Assembly: GCA_947564305.1 (NCBI GenBank)
Contig: CANOBT010000004.1
Location: 22,815 to 86,814 of the forward strand
From: an uncultured Lachnospiraceae bacterium
GTDB taxonomy: Bacteria > Bacillota_A > Clostridia > Lachnospirales > Lachnospiraceae
Direction of reading: 5' to 3'
Length of the DNA: 64,000 nt
Part shown: positions 1 to 6,719 of the stretch, piece after piece
How the letters are laid out: the number at the start of each line of letters is the position of its first letter
Numbering within the stretch: the stretch's first letter is position 1
Made by a program: the position numbers and the translations under genes
Notes under the pieces: model-generated
What the model was told of the DNA's origin: nothing
Seen by the model: the letters and a program-made list of their open reading frames with translations, nothing else
Database searches by the model: none

Positions 1-36
1 CTTCGCGGGAACCATCGAAAATTCGACGGATTCCAT
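1..36 (-). CDS. Start of an unidentified gene, cut by the window edge
   Basis: A minus-strand ATG at 36 follows a plausible Shine-Dalgarno (GCGAGG, about 6 nt upstream). It lies 23 nt downstream of the deoR stop, and the 12 visible codons (MESVEFSMVPAK) are open to the edge. The position suggests the BMC operon continues out of the window. Twelve residues are too few to name a family. Confidence 0.35.
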   Translation of the reverse strand, partial: MESVEFSMVPAK

Positions 37-59
37 ACTTACCTCGCTTCGGAATATTG

Positions 60-824
60 TTACTGTGGATAAATGCATTTCACGCCCGCGTCTTCAAACG
101 CCTGAAGCCACCGGGCATCGGGCTCTTCATCGGTGACAATCGATGTAATATCATTAATCCCCGCAACCGTGTTAAATGCAATCTTTCCAAATTTGCTGCC
201 GTCTACCACCAGGATTTTTTCTCTGGCGGATTCCAGCATCGTTCTCTTATTATCTGCGTGAAGCTCATCCGAGTCTGTAATCCCTGCCTGCAAGTCGATT
301 CCCTTGCAGGATATCACAGCCTTATCCACATGATAGGATCTCAGCATCCTGTCTGTCTGAGGACCTACAAGAGCAAAAGACCCCTCCCTTGATACACCGC
401 CGGTAGAAAGAATCCGCCAGTCCGGCACATCAAGCAGTTCTATGATGATCTCCACAGAATTTGTGATCACTGTCAGATTTTTTTTATCCTTCAATGCTTT
501 CACAACATATACGGCAGTCGAACTAGCATCCAGCATGATGCTGTCGCCGTCACGCACCATCTTATTAAACAGTCCGGCGATACGCTGTTTGCCAATCACG
601 TTATGATTTTTCCTGACTTTAAACGGCAGGTCGATATTCGTATTTTCATTAATAACCGCACCGCCGTAGCTTTTAATCGCATATCCGTCATTGACGAGCT
701 TCTCCAAGTCCCTGCGTATGGTTTCTTCCGATACTTTATAGAATTGGCTTAATTCGCTCACTACCACACGGCGTTCTGCCTGTAGTTTTTCCAGAATTTC
801 ATTCCGTCTCTCAATTGCAAGCAT
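60..824 (-). CDS. DeoR-family transcriptional regulator
   Basis: This 254-residue protein has the standard DeoR layout. An N-terminal winged helix-turn-helix (about residues 6-57, with the family signature around VSEETIRRDLEKL) is followed by a sugar-phosphate-sensing domain of the ribose-5-phosphate isomerase-like fold (about 75-230, with the DGDSIMLDASST and ITNS segments). DeoR proteins usually repress sugar catabolic genes and are released by a phosphorylated sugar. Here it is the last complete gene of the microcompartment operon, 108 nt after the PduT-like gene, so it is the obvious candidate regulator of the locus. The inducer could be fuculose- or rhamnulose-phosphate or DHAP; that is inference. 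Family assignment is firm. Confidence 0.93.
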   Translation of the reverse strand: MLAIERRNEILEKLQAERRVVVSELSQFYKVSEETIRRDLEKLVNDGYAIKSYGGAVINENTNIDLPFKVRKNHNVIGKQRIAGLFNKMVRDGDSIMLDASSTAVYVVKALKDKKNLTVITNSVEIIIELLDVPDWRILSTGGVSREGSFALVGPQTDRMLRSYHVDKAVISCKGIDLQAGITDSDELHADNKRTMLESAREKILVVDGSKFGKIAFNTVAGINDITSIVTDEEPDARWLQAFEDAGVKCIYPQ

Positions 825-870
825 TGTACCGCCTCCGAACTGTTTTTATTCATCTCTGTTATAGCCGACT

Positions 871-924
871 GCAGCAGGTCTCAGCCCCGGCTGCTGCGCA
901 GACTATACGCTGCTTATTGCGCAG
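871..924 (-). other. Two overlapping, mutually exclusive hairpins before deoR
   Basis: Reading the minus strand, CTGCGCA (924-918) pairs with TGCGCAG (900-894), and GCAGCAG (897-891) pairs with CTGCTGC (877-871). The two helices share bases 894-897 and cannot form together. They fill the gap between the PduT-like stop and the deoR start. No U-tract follows, so this is not a plain intrinsic terminator; it may be a processing or attenuation structure. Confidence 0.45.
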
Positions 925-932
925 CTAATGAA

Positions 933-1481
933 CTATAAAATCGCATTGCGGATCTGTGCATCCGGATGCGCAATGACTGAGGAATCCAGGAACATTCCAT
1001 CCTTTGCGGTCACCGATTTCGCCCGTTCAATGGCCGCCTCTACAGCCGCCACCTCTCCGGTCAGCATCAGATAAGATTTTCCGCACATTCCTCTTGCAAT
1101 CCGAAGCTCTACAAGATCTACAATGGCTGTTTTTGCAGCTTCATCTGCTGCCACAATGATCGAAGTCGCATCATATGTTTCCATGATTCCAAGGGCAGAA
1201 ACCTCTTCGATTGCTGCCGCCCCATAGATTGCCGGAAAAATGGATTCGTGTGGGTTACCGAGTACAAAACTGTTGATCAGGTGCATTCCATGTAATGTCT
1301 TTGCCGCTTCTACGGCTGCATTGACAGCACTCAGATCTCCTGAAATGATGACGATATATTTCCCCGGACATACGGTCTGTGCTTCGATGATACTGACTTC
1401 AGAGGTCTTTACCATGGCGTCTGCCGCCACGACACCTGCTGAAACAGTCTTATATTCTACCATTCCAATTGCCTTACTCAT
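933..1481 (-). CDS. pduT: Tandem-domain BMC shell protein, PduT-like (BMC-T)
   Basis: This 182-residue protein consists of two BMC domains (about 3-88 and 95-180), so three subunits make a pseudohexameric tile. Residue 38 is a cysteine in the context TVCPGK, the position known in PduT to donate a ligand to a [4Fe-4S] cluster in the trimer pore. The start ATG overlaps the upstream pduS stop (ATGA), so the two are translationally coupled. PduT and PduS form an electron relay across the shell in propanediol microcompartments, probably to regenerate NAD+ or balance redox inside. A second Cys (about residue 132, GMCGKSY) sits in the equivalent loop of domain two, where I recall Salmonella PduT having Gly. 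Confidence 0.95.
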   Translation of the reverse strand: MSKAIGMVEYKTVSAGVVAADAMVKTSEVSIIEAQTVCPGKYIVIISGDLSAVNAAVEAAKTLHGMHLINSFVLGNPHESIFPAIYGAAAIEEVSALGIMETYDATSIIVAADEAAKTAIVDLVELRIARGMCGKSYLMLTGEVAAVEAAIERAKSVTAKDGMFLDSSVIAHPDAQIRNAIL

Positions 1482-2821
1482 TTCCCTGCACGTCCTTCCT
1501 GCGTCTCTATGATCACATATTTCTCACTTACTTCTTTTACCACGCCGTTTATAGAGGCATGGATGCCCACGCTCAGACCCTTCGCCGGTTCTGCGATCAT
1601 CTGGCCTGCGCTGACAGTATCCCCCTGTTTTACCACCGGGGAGGCCGGTGCGCCGATGTGCTGGCTTAACATAATCTTCACTTTCCGAACCGGAACTGCC
1701 GATTCGTCCAGCGGAGCTTCTTTATTATATTTCGTCAAATCCAACCTTGCCATGAGACGTTCCATCGGAACTTTACGGTATTCCCGCTCTTCCCCTACCG
1801 GCTTCGGTGTTACCTTTGGCGGCTTTAAGCCGTGGCTTCTTAACCCTGCCTTATATTCTGCCATCAACGTTCTTGGAGACAATCCCTGGAAACAGGAATA
1901 CATCTCGCATAAGCCGCAGGAGCTGCAGAAAAACGTGTTGACAAAAATATCCGGCTGCTGCACATCCTTACAAGTCGCAGCCCGCATAAATAAATGCGGC
2001 TGAATCGGATGTCCCAAACGATTTCTAGGGCACATATCCGTACACATACTGCACTGGCAGCAACATGCCGCAGCCCGTTTCAAATCAATAGAAACCTTCT
2101 GCCGTTTTCTCTGAATAATATAATGAGATTCCGGCAGTACAAGAACCGCATTTGTAGTCTTTGTCACCGGCTGTGCCCCGCTCCCAATGAATCCCATCAT
2201 CGGGCCGCCGATAAAGTACACCGGATTTGGCGTTGTCACGCCTCCTGCAAGGCGGACGGTCTCCTCAATGCTGGTCCCGATTGGCACGCGCACGGTTACC
2301 GGATGCTCCACCTCGGCTACCACGGAGACAAGTTTATCAACAACAGGAGTCTTCTGGTTCATCGCCCGATATACGTTGTATATGGTCTCTACATTAAATA
2401 CAGCGACTCCGCATTCAATCGGAAGTCCTCCGGGCCTTACCACTTTACCGGTTACCTCATAGATTAACACCACTTCATCACCGGCCGGATACACTTCATC
2501 CAGAAGACCCAACCTAATCTCCGGGTAGGCGCCGATAACCGCATTTAATGCATCGATTGTCTTTGTATAAGCCTTCTTGATTCCGATGATGACCTCTTTT
2601 GCGCCAACCGCCTCACCAATCTGGTGGAAGGTATCTATAATTTCCTGGGCATATTTTTCAAGTAACTGTCTATGTAATCTTAGTAGTGGTTCACATTCTG
2701 CGCAGTTCAGAATAATTGTTTCCGCATTCTCATTCAGCTTTGCATAGGTCGGGAATCCCGCACCACCTGCACCAACGATTCCGTTTTGCTGCATGATAAG
2801 GCTTAATTCTTTCATATCCAT
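1478..2821 (-). CDS. pduS: PduS-like flavin/Fe-S electron-transfer protein (RnfC family)
   Basis: This 447-residue protein resembles the RnfC/NuoF-like part of Rnf complexes. It has a glycine-rich flavin-binding N-terminus (GIVGAGGAGFPT, residues 14-25), an SLBB-type middle region, and two 4Fe-4S motifs, C254-x2-C257-x2-C260-x3-C264-P and C299-x2-C302-x2-C305-x4-C310. The C-terminus (about 385-445) looks like a barrel-sandwich/biotinyl-like fold. In the Pdu system PduS is a cobalamin reductase. Here the dehydratase is a B12-independent glycyl radical enzyme, so NADH oxidation with electron export through PduT is more likely. It ends in a 4-nt overlap with pduT and begins 10 nt after the BMC-P gene. 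Confidence 0.92.
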   Translation of the reverse strand: MDMKELSLIMQQNGIVGAGGAGFPTYAKLNENAETIILNCAECEPLLRLHRQLLEKYAQEIIDTFHQIGEAVGAKEVIIGIKKAYTKTIDALNAVIGAYPEIRLGLLDEVYPAGDEVVLIYEVTGKVVRPGGLPIECGVAVFNVETIYNVYRAMNQKTPVVDKLVSVVAEVEHPVTVRVPIGTSIEETVRLAGGVTTPNPVYFIGGPMMGFIGSGAQPVTKTTNAVLVLPESHYIIQRKRQKVSIDLKRAAACCCQCSMCTDMCPRNRLGHPIQPHLFMRAATCKDVQQPDIFVNTFFCSSCGLCEMYSCFQGLSPRTLMAEYKAGLRSHGLKPPKVTPKPVGEEREYRKVPMERLMARLDLTKYNKEAPLDESAVPVRKVKIMLSQHIGAPASPVVKQGDTVSAGQMIAEPAKGLSVGIHASINGVVKEVSEKYVIIETQEGRAGK

Positions 2822-2830
2822 AGTCTTTCA

Positions 2831-3097
2831 CTACTCCAGTCCTGTTCCATCGTCAATAATTCCAACAATCGCCGCGTCAACGGGGGCATCTGCCATGCCG
2901 CTTCCAATCCTCGCCGCACTGCCTTGTGCCACCAGCACATATTCGCCCACTCCGGCGCCGATCTTGTCAATGGCAATCAACTGCTTTGCACCGCTCTGCA
3001 TATGCTCCAGGACATCCACGATCATGAATTTATTACCGACTAAATTTTCACTTTTCCGTGTTGAAACAACACTTCCTACTACTTTTCCGATTAGCAT
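2831..3097 (-). CDS. pduN: BMC-P shell vertex protein (EutN/CcmL family)
   Basis: An 88-residue EutN/CcmL-family protein that forms pentamers closing the vertices of the icosahedral shell. It has the typical start MLIGKVVGSVVSTRK, the conserved AIDKIGAGVGEYVLVAQGS segment and the IVGIID end. The ATG overlaps the last codons of pduL by 7 nt, so the pair is coupled. It is the only BMC-P gene in the window, as expected for a component needed in few copies. It is named after the Pdu vertex protein by role. Confidence 0.95.
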   Translation of the reverse strand: MLIGKVVGSVVSTRKSENLVGNKFMIVDVLEHMQSGAKQLIAIDKIGAGVGEYVLVAQGSAARIGSGMADAPVDAAIVGIIDDGTGLE

Positions 3098-3738
3098 ATG
3101 ATCCTCACCGTGTCTCCTGTTGCAATTTTAGCCGCATTCGCTTCATCTGTGTCAATATGCATTTCCAGTGTAAAACTGTCATCTACACGTATCTGCACAT
3201 TGTTAAATACGGTTCCGCGCTCATTGTCTGCTTTTACAGAAACAATATCTCCGTCGTGTACTCCTGCTGCCATGGCATCCTTCGGTGACATGTGGATATG
3301 CCTTTTTGCGATGATACATCCTTCATTCAGGTAGATAACGCCTTTTGGCCCTACAACTGCAATTGCAGCGGAACCTGCGATATTGCCGGATTCCCGGATG
3401 GGCGCTTTCACACCAAGCCGAATGGCATCTGTTGCAGATACTTCCACCTGGGATTTGCTTCTTACCGGTCCCAAAATGCGGACATTCTCAATAGCGCGAA
3501 GCTTTAATCCCACAATCGTTACCATCTCGTTGGATGCATATTGACCGCCCATCAGCTCTTTTTTCTTTGTAAGCTGGTAGCCCTCTCCAAACAAAGCCTC
3601 CACATGCTCCTGAGTCAAATGGATGTGTCTTGCGGATACGCCCACCGGCACCAGATATCCATTTTCCGCAGAAGTCTTTTGCTGCTCAATTGCTTCTAAG
3701 ACCATCTTTGTAATTAATGCTACATTACTATTGTCCAT
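3091..3738 (-). CDS. pduL: Phosphate propanoyltransferase PduL
   Basis: This 215-residue PduL-type phosphotransacylase converts propionyl-CoA and phosphate to propionyl phosphate and CoA, recycling CoA inside the shell and allowing ATP formation by a kinase outside. Two beta-barrel repeats carry the metal-binding histidines VGVSARHIHL (about 32-41) and AKRHIHMSP (about 143-151). Residues 4-20 (NVALITKMVLEAIEQQ) form a short amphipathic helix typical of an encapsulation peptide, followed by a linker. It sits between the shell genes and the vertex gene. The AGAGGAGAATTAAT leader gives a good ribosome site, and a strong hairpin lies just upstream. Confidence 0.95.
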   Translation of the reverse strand: MDNSNVALITKMVLEAIEQQKTSAENGYLVPVGVSARHIHLTQEHVEALFGEGYQLTKKKELMGGQYASNEMVTIVGLKLRAIENVRILGPVRSKSQVEVSATDAIRLGVKAPIRESGNIAGSAAIAVVGPKGVIYLNEGCIIAKRHIHMSPKDAMAAGVHDGDIVSVKADNERGTVFNNVQIRVDDSFTLEMHIDTDEANAAKIATGDTVRIIC

Positions 3739-3759
3739 ATTAATTCTCCTCTATCCTCC

Positions 3760-3789
3760 GAGGAACGGTTCTAGAAAGAACCGTCCCTC
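3760..3789 (-). other. Strong intercistronic hairpin upstream of pduL
   Basis: GAGGAACGGTTCT (3760-3772) and AGAACCGTCCCTC (3777-3789) form a 13-bp stem with one mismatch and a 4-nt loop, in the gap between the extended BMC-H gene and pduL. In the transcript it is followed by a purine-rich ribosome-site region rather than Us, so it looks like an mRNA processing or stability element, not a terminator. Confidence 0.6.
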
Positions 3790-3806
3790 AGACAGCATCG
3801 CACTTT

Positions 3807-4085
3807 TTATTTGATTGATGGAAGAATCTTCTCTACGTCGCCGTGTGGTCTTGGGATTACATGAGTCGCTACCAGCTCGCCAAGTCTTCCTGCTGCTTCT
3901 GCACCGGATTCTACCGCTGATTTTACTGCACCTACGTCACCGCGTACCATAACAGTTACAAGACCAGAACCAATCTTCTCTGTTCCTACCAATACAACAT
4001 TTGCTGCTTTAAGCATAGTATCTGCTGCCTCGATTGATGCTACCAGGCCTCTTGTTTCTACCATTCCCAATGCTTCCTGTGACAT
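3807..4085 (-). CDS. Internal-start short form of the extended BMC-H (92 residues)
   Basis: The ATG at 4085-4083 in frame with the long form is preceded by AAGGAGG at 4100-4094 with an 8-nt spacer, as good a site as any in the operon. Translation from here gives exactly a standard-length BMC-H protein beginning [13 protein letters not shown], matching the paralogue's [13 protein letters not shown] start. The pattern is analogous to PduB/PduB', where one gene yields two shell proteins. Initiation at this site is inferred from sequence only. Confidence 0.65.
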   Translation of the reverse strand: MSQEALGMVETRGLVASIEAADTMLKAANVVLVGTEKIGSGLVTVMVRGDVGAVKSAVESGAEAAGRLGELVATHVIPRPHGDVEKILPSIK

Positions 4086-4316
4086 TCTTTTTTCCTCCTT
4101 CTGGATCGTCTGTTCTACATGAATCTCTTCTGCCTGCTGCGCCGCCTGCTTCACTCTCTGAACCGTCTTGGCAGGCGCTTTGGCTGTTTCCGTTTTCTTT
4201 GTGGATGCAGCTTTTGTTCCCGCAGTTTTCTTCGCTCTTCCTTTTTTTGCCGCGCCTTCTGCTTTTGAAGAATCTACATTCCTCTCTTCGCCTGCCGGCT
4301 TATTTTCATCTGCCAT
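3807..4316 (-). CDS. BMC-H shell protein with a 77-residue Lys/Ala-rich N-terminal extension
   Basis: The C-terminal 92 residues are a canonical BMC-H hexamer subunit (ALGMVETRG start, pore segment [23 protein letters not shown] end), about 85% identical by eye to the protein at 4709-4984. The first 77 residues are low-complexity and basic (repeated KK, AK, TKK; then a Gln/Glu-rich stretch). I place the start at the ATG at 4316, which has AAGGAGG 8 nt upstream; the in-frame GTG at 4322 is too close to that site. A second perfect AAGGAGG site precedes an internal ATG at 4085, so a short shell-only form is probably also made. The basic tail could bind nucleic acid, cargo or neighbouring tiles; that is inference. 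Confidence 0.9.
   Translation of the reverse strand: MADENKPAGEERNVDSSKAEGAAKKGRAKKTAGTKAASTKKTETAKAPAKTVQRVKQAAQQAEEIHVEQTIQKEEKRMSQEALGMVETRGLVASIEAADTMLKAANVVLVGTEKIGSGLVTVMVRGDVGAVKSAVESGAEAAGRLGELVATHVIPRPHGDVEKILPSIK
4094..4100 (-). promoter_or_regulatory. Internal Shine-Dalgarno for the short BMC-H
   Basis: AAGGAGG on the minus strand inside the coding region of the extended BMC-H, 8 nt from the internal ATG at 4085. The surrounding codons read QKEEKR, so the site is embedded in the junction between the basic tail and the BMC domain. Confidence 0.65.
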
Positions 4317-4329
4317 TTTCACTGCCTCC

Positions 4330-4614
4330 TTAATTTACCCGGTTTGCACTCTTGTTCACCATCTTAATAATCTCTTCGTGAGGACTTGCAATCACCACAT
4401 AAGCTGCCGGCTCTTTAATTCCGCCAGCCACGGCTGCTTCAATCGCCTGTGTGACCGCGGACACATCTCCACGAATAATGACCGTGACAAGTCTTCCACC
4501 CAGTTTTTTCTCCCAGGTAACCATTTCCACATCTGCCGTCTTGCACATAATGTCAATAGCGACAACGGCTGCGGTTACACTCGGGATTTCAAAAAATCCA
4601 TATGCCTGTCCCAT
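4330..4614 (-). CDS. BMC-H shell protein
   Basis: A 94-residue single BMC domain ([20 protein letters not shown] start, [17 protein letters not shown] core, [10 protein letters not shown] end) that forms hexameric facet tiles. The pore-loop motif is KKLGGR, bulkier and more basic than the KIGSG of the two PduA-like paralogues, so its pore selectivity probably differs. It lies between the two near-identical BMC-H genes and 13 nt upstream of the extended one. Family assignment is firm; its specific role in transport is not known. Confidence 0.93.
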   Translation of the reverse strand: MGQAYGFFEIPSVTAAVVAIDIMCKTADVEMVTWEKKLGGRLVTVIIRGDVSAVTQAIEAAVAGGIKEPAAYVVIASPHEEIIKMVNKSANRVN

Positions 4615-4708
4615 GAGACTGCTCCTTTACTTATCAATCCACGGAACTGCACATTCATCATTTTATATTAAACGGAATATGATTCCTGCACAGCTCCTGG
4701 CTCCTTCA

Positions 4709-4984
4709 TTAAATAGTAGGGAGAATCTTCTCTACATCATCATGTGGTCTTGGGATTACATGTGTTGCAACCAATTCCCCAAGTCTTGCTGCTGCGTCTG
4801 CACCAGTCTCAACTGCTGCCTTTACAGCTCCTACGTCTCCGCGTACCATAACAGTTACAAGACCAGAACCAATCTTCTCTGTTCCTACCAATGTTACTTC
4901 TGCAGCCTTTGTCATTGCATCTGCTGCTTCGATTGCTGCGGTTAATCCTCTAGTTTCTACCATTCCTAATGCTTGCTGTGCCAT
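4709..4984 (-). CDS. BMC-H shell protein, PduA/PduJ-like
   Basis: A 91-residue canonical BMC-H with the pore motif KIGSG and the conserved RGDVGAV and HVIPRPH segments; probably the major facet protein. It is about 85% identical to the BMC domain of the 3807-4316 gene, so the two arose by duplication, like pduA and pduJ. A clear GGAGG ribosome site precedes the ATG. Upstream lies one copy of a 23-nt repeat also found before the next BMC-H gene. Confidence 0.95.
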   Translation of the reverse strand: MAQQALGMVETRGLTAAIEAADAMTKAAEVTLVGTEKIGSGLVTVMVRGDVGAVKAAVETGADAAARLGELVATHVIPRPHDDVEKILPTI

Positions 4985-5014
4985 TTTTATTTCCTCCTAA
5001 ATTTTAATTCGACG

Positions 5015-5037
5015 CCCCTCACCTTCGTTCGGCGGCA
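5015..5037 (-). repeat. 23-nt intercistronic repeat, copy 1
   Basis: The minus strand reads TGCCGCCGAACGAAGGTGAGG and then two further Gs. An identical copy lies at 5423-5445. Both sit in the leader of a BMC-H gene, after a stop codon and before the ribosome site. The CGCC and GGCG ends could close a small stem. Confidence 0.7.
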
Positions 5038-5043
5038 GGTTGT

Positions 5044-5388
5044 TTAAACCTCTTTCAAAAATTTTTTATTCGGTGTTCCTTTATCTAATCCACTCAGTTT
5101 CAACATCTTCTCCGTATCCTCTGTGGGCCTTGCAATCTCGTATTCTGCTACAATTCCTGCAAGCTGTTCTGCCCGTGCCTTTGCCGCGTCTAATGCAGCC
5201 TGCACATCGGATACGCTTCCGCGAAACTTTACCATCACAATCAGCGGTACAGGTAACTCATCTGCATTCGCCGGTTTATTTTTATCAAAGGTCTCCAAAC
5301 GGACGTTACCGGCTTTACACCCGGCATCTGCCGCCGCATAAGCGGTCGCCAGTCCGAATACCTCCAGCATTCCTACTGCTTCTCCCAT
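5044..5388 (-). CDS. BMC-H shell protein with pore-loop insertion and C-terminal tail
   Basis: A 114-residue BMC-H variant. It starts typically (AVGMLEVFGLATAYAAADAG). The pore loop is enlarged (about residues 35-50, NKPANADELPVP) before VMVKFRGSVSDV, and about 20 charged residues extend past the usual end (SGLDKGTPNKKFLKEV). It shares the RGSVSDV signature with the gene at 14649-14948, which suggests a shell subfamily distinct from the PduA-like pair. A larger pore loop may block or specialise the pore. It follows the alcohol dehydrogenase gene after a structured 104-nt gap. Confidence 0.9.
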   Translation of the reverse strand: MGEAVGMLEVFGLATAYAAADAGCKAGNVRLETFDKNKPANADELPVPLIVMVKFRGSVSDVQAALDAAKARAEQLAGIVAEYEIARPTEDTEKMLKLSGLDKGTPNKKFLKEV

Positions 5389-5422
5389 AATAACTCTCCT
5401 TCACGGGACCTATTTGTATCGC

Positions 5423-5445
5423 CCCCTCACCTTCGTTCGGCGGCA
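5423..5445 (-). repeat. 23-nt intercistronic repeat, copy 2
   Basis: Identical over 23 nt to 5015-5037 and in the same orientation, in the leader of the BMC-H gene at 5044-5388, directly after the hairpin at 5453-5489. Confidence 0.7.
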
Positions 5446-5452
5446 AGTCGTC

Positions 5453-5489
5453 GAAAGGCATTTTAAGAAATGCTTCGCATTTGCCTTTC
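5453..5489 (-). other. Hairpin directly after the alcohol dehydrogenase stop
   Basis: GAAAGGCA (5453-5460) and TGCCTTTC (5482-5489) pair over 8 bp, enclosing an inner AATGC-GAA-GCATT hairpin on the minus strand. There is no U-tract. It lies 3 nt after the alcohol dehydrogenase stop and separates the enzyme genes from the shell genes, so a role in mRNA processing or 3' protection is plausible. Confidence 0.55.
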
Positions 5490-5492
5490 TCC

Positions 5493-6704
5493 TCACTTGT
5501 TCACAATTGCAATCTTCAGGCCTTCCTGCTTCAGATTTGTCACATGCGCTTCGTTGATCTGATCCAGTGGGAATTCGTGTGTAATCAGGTCATCCATCGG
5601 AAGCCCGATTGCCTTTGCACGTTTCAGGAAATCAAATGTAGTTGCATAATCTCTCAGCGTATATACCCAAGAGCCAACCAGTGTGATTTCTTTTGAGCAC
5701 AAGTCAAAGTGCGGATTGATGGTAGCATCTCCACCATTGATGAAGAATCCCAATTCGCAAAGTCCGCCGCCGTTGCGGATGAACTTGTAGATATTTGCAT
5801 GAGCCACCGGTGAACCGGTACACTGGAATGCAAAATCTGCCTCGTGTCCGTCGAATGCTTCCTTCACTGCGCCGCTGAGTGCTTCAATTCCTTTGTGGTT
5901 CATGAAGTTCACGGAACGTTCTGCGCCCATTCTCTTCGCGAAATCCAGTCTCTGCTGATTTCCGTCCACTGCCACGATATTCTCAATACCCATAGTTCTC
6001 AGAACTGCGATACAAATCAGACCGATTGGTCCGCATCCCTGTACGACTACTCTGCTGTTGAAACGCAGGATACCAGTTGTCTTTGCTCTCTCTACTGCAT
6101 GAACCAGTACGGCACATGGTTCGATGAGGATACGTGATTTCAAATCCAGATCACTTACGTTAAATACTGTAGAACCTTTACGAATCAGTATGTAATCTGA
6201 AAACCATCCGTTCAGATGAATGTCATCATCCGGGAGCAGTCCGTATACATCCGCGCCGCCTACATTTTGCTTATTCAAGTCGAACATGGTGATATCCGGA
6301 TTGTCTTTGAAGATCATACAGCTTACAACCTTGTCGCCCAGTTTCAAAGGCTTTCCGGCGCTGTCTACTTTCACGTCTTTGCCCATCTTCACGATTTCTC
6401 CGGTTCCCTCATGTCCCAGAGCTACCGGAATCAGGCTGAATGGGTCTCTCTTAAATTCATGTGCATCTGTTCCGCAGACACCGCATCCTTCTACCTTTAC
6501 GAGAATATCTCCGTCGCCAACTTCCGGCATCGGAAATTCCTTTACATCATAATGTTCCAGAGCCGTCAGCATAGCAACATGTGCGGTCTTTGGAATTTCT
6601 TTGCTTGCTGCAGGAGCAGCGGCCGGAGCTGAAACCGGCTGGCTTAACATACTTTCCAAAACCTGCTTCACAACGGCTTCTACATTTGCAGAATTCATTT
6701 CCAT
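5493..6704 (-). CDS. Zinc-type medium-chain alcohol dehydrogenase, BMC cargo
   Basis: This 403-residue MDR-family dehydrogenase probably reduces propanal to 1-propanol with NADH, closing the redox loop inside the shell. Residues 4-20 form a short amphipathic helix (NSANVEAVVKQVLESML) followed by an Ala/Pro linker (about 22-36), typical of an encapsulation peptide. Catalytic zinc ligands are visible as C77 (CGVCGTD) and H98-E99 (GHEG); the NAD site is VVQGCGPIGL. The four-cysteine structural zinc lobe found in many relatives is not visible in the matching region (KVVSCMIFKDNPDITM). Most Pdu systems use an iron-type PduQ here, so this is a different enzyme for the same step. The ribosome site AGGAGG lies 8 nt before the ATG. 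Confidence 0.9.
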   Translation of the reverse strand: MEMNSANVEAVVKQVLESMLSQPVSAPAAAPAASKEIPKTAHVAMLTALEHYDVKEFPMPEVGDGDILVKVEGCGVCGTDAHEFKRDPFSLIPVALGHEGTGEIVKMGKDVKVDSAGKPLKLGDKVVSCMIFKDNPDITMFDLNKQNVGGADVYGLLPDDDIHLNGWFSDYILIRKGSTVFNVSDLDLKSRILIEPCAVLVHAVERAKTTGILRFNSRVVVQGCGPIGLICIAVLRTMGIENIVAVDGNQQRLDFAKRMGAERSVNFMNHKGIEALSGAVKEAFDGHEADFAFQCTGSPVAHANIYKFIRNGGGLCELGFFINGGDATINPHFDLCSKEITLVGSWVYTLRDYATTFDFLKRAKAIGLPMDDLITHEFPLDQINEAHVTNLKQEGLKIAIVNK

Positions 6705-6719
6705 TTTTTATTCCTCCTA

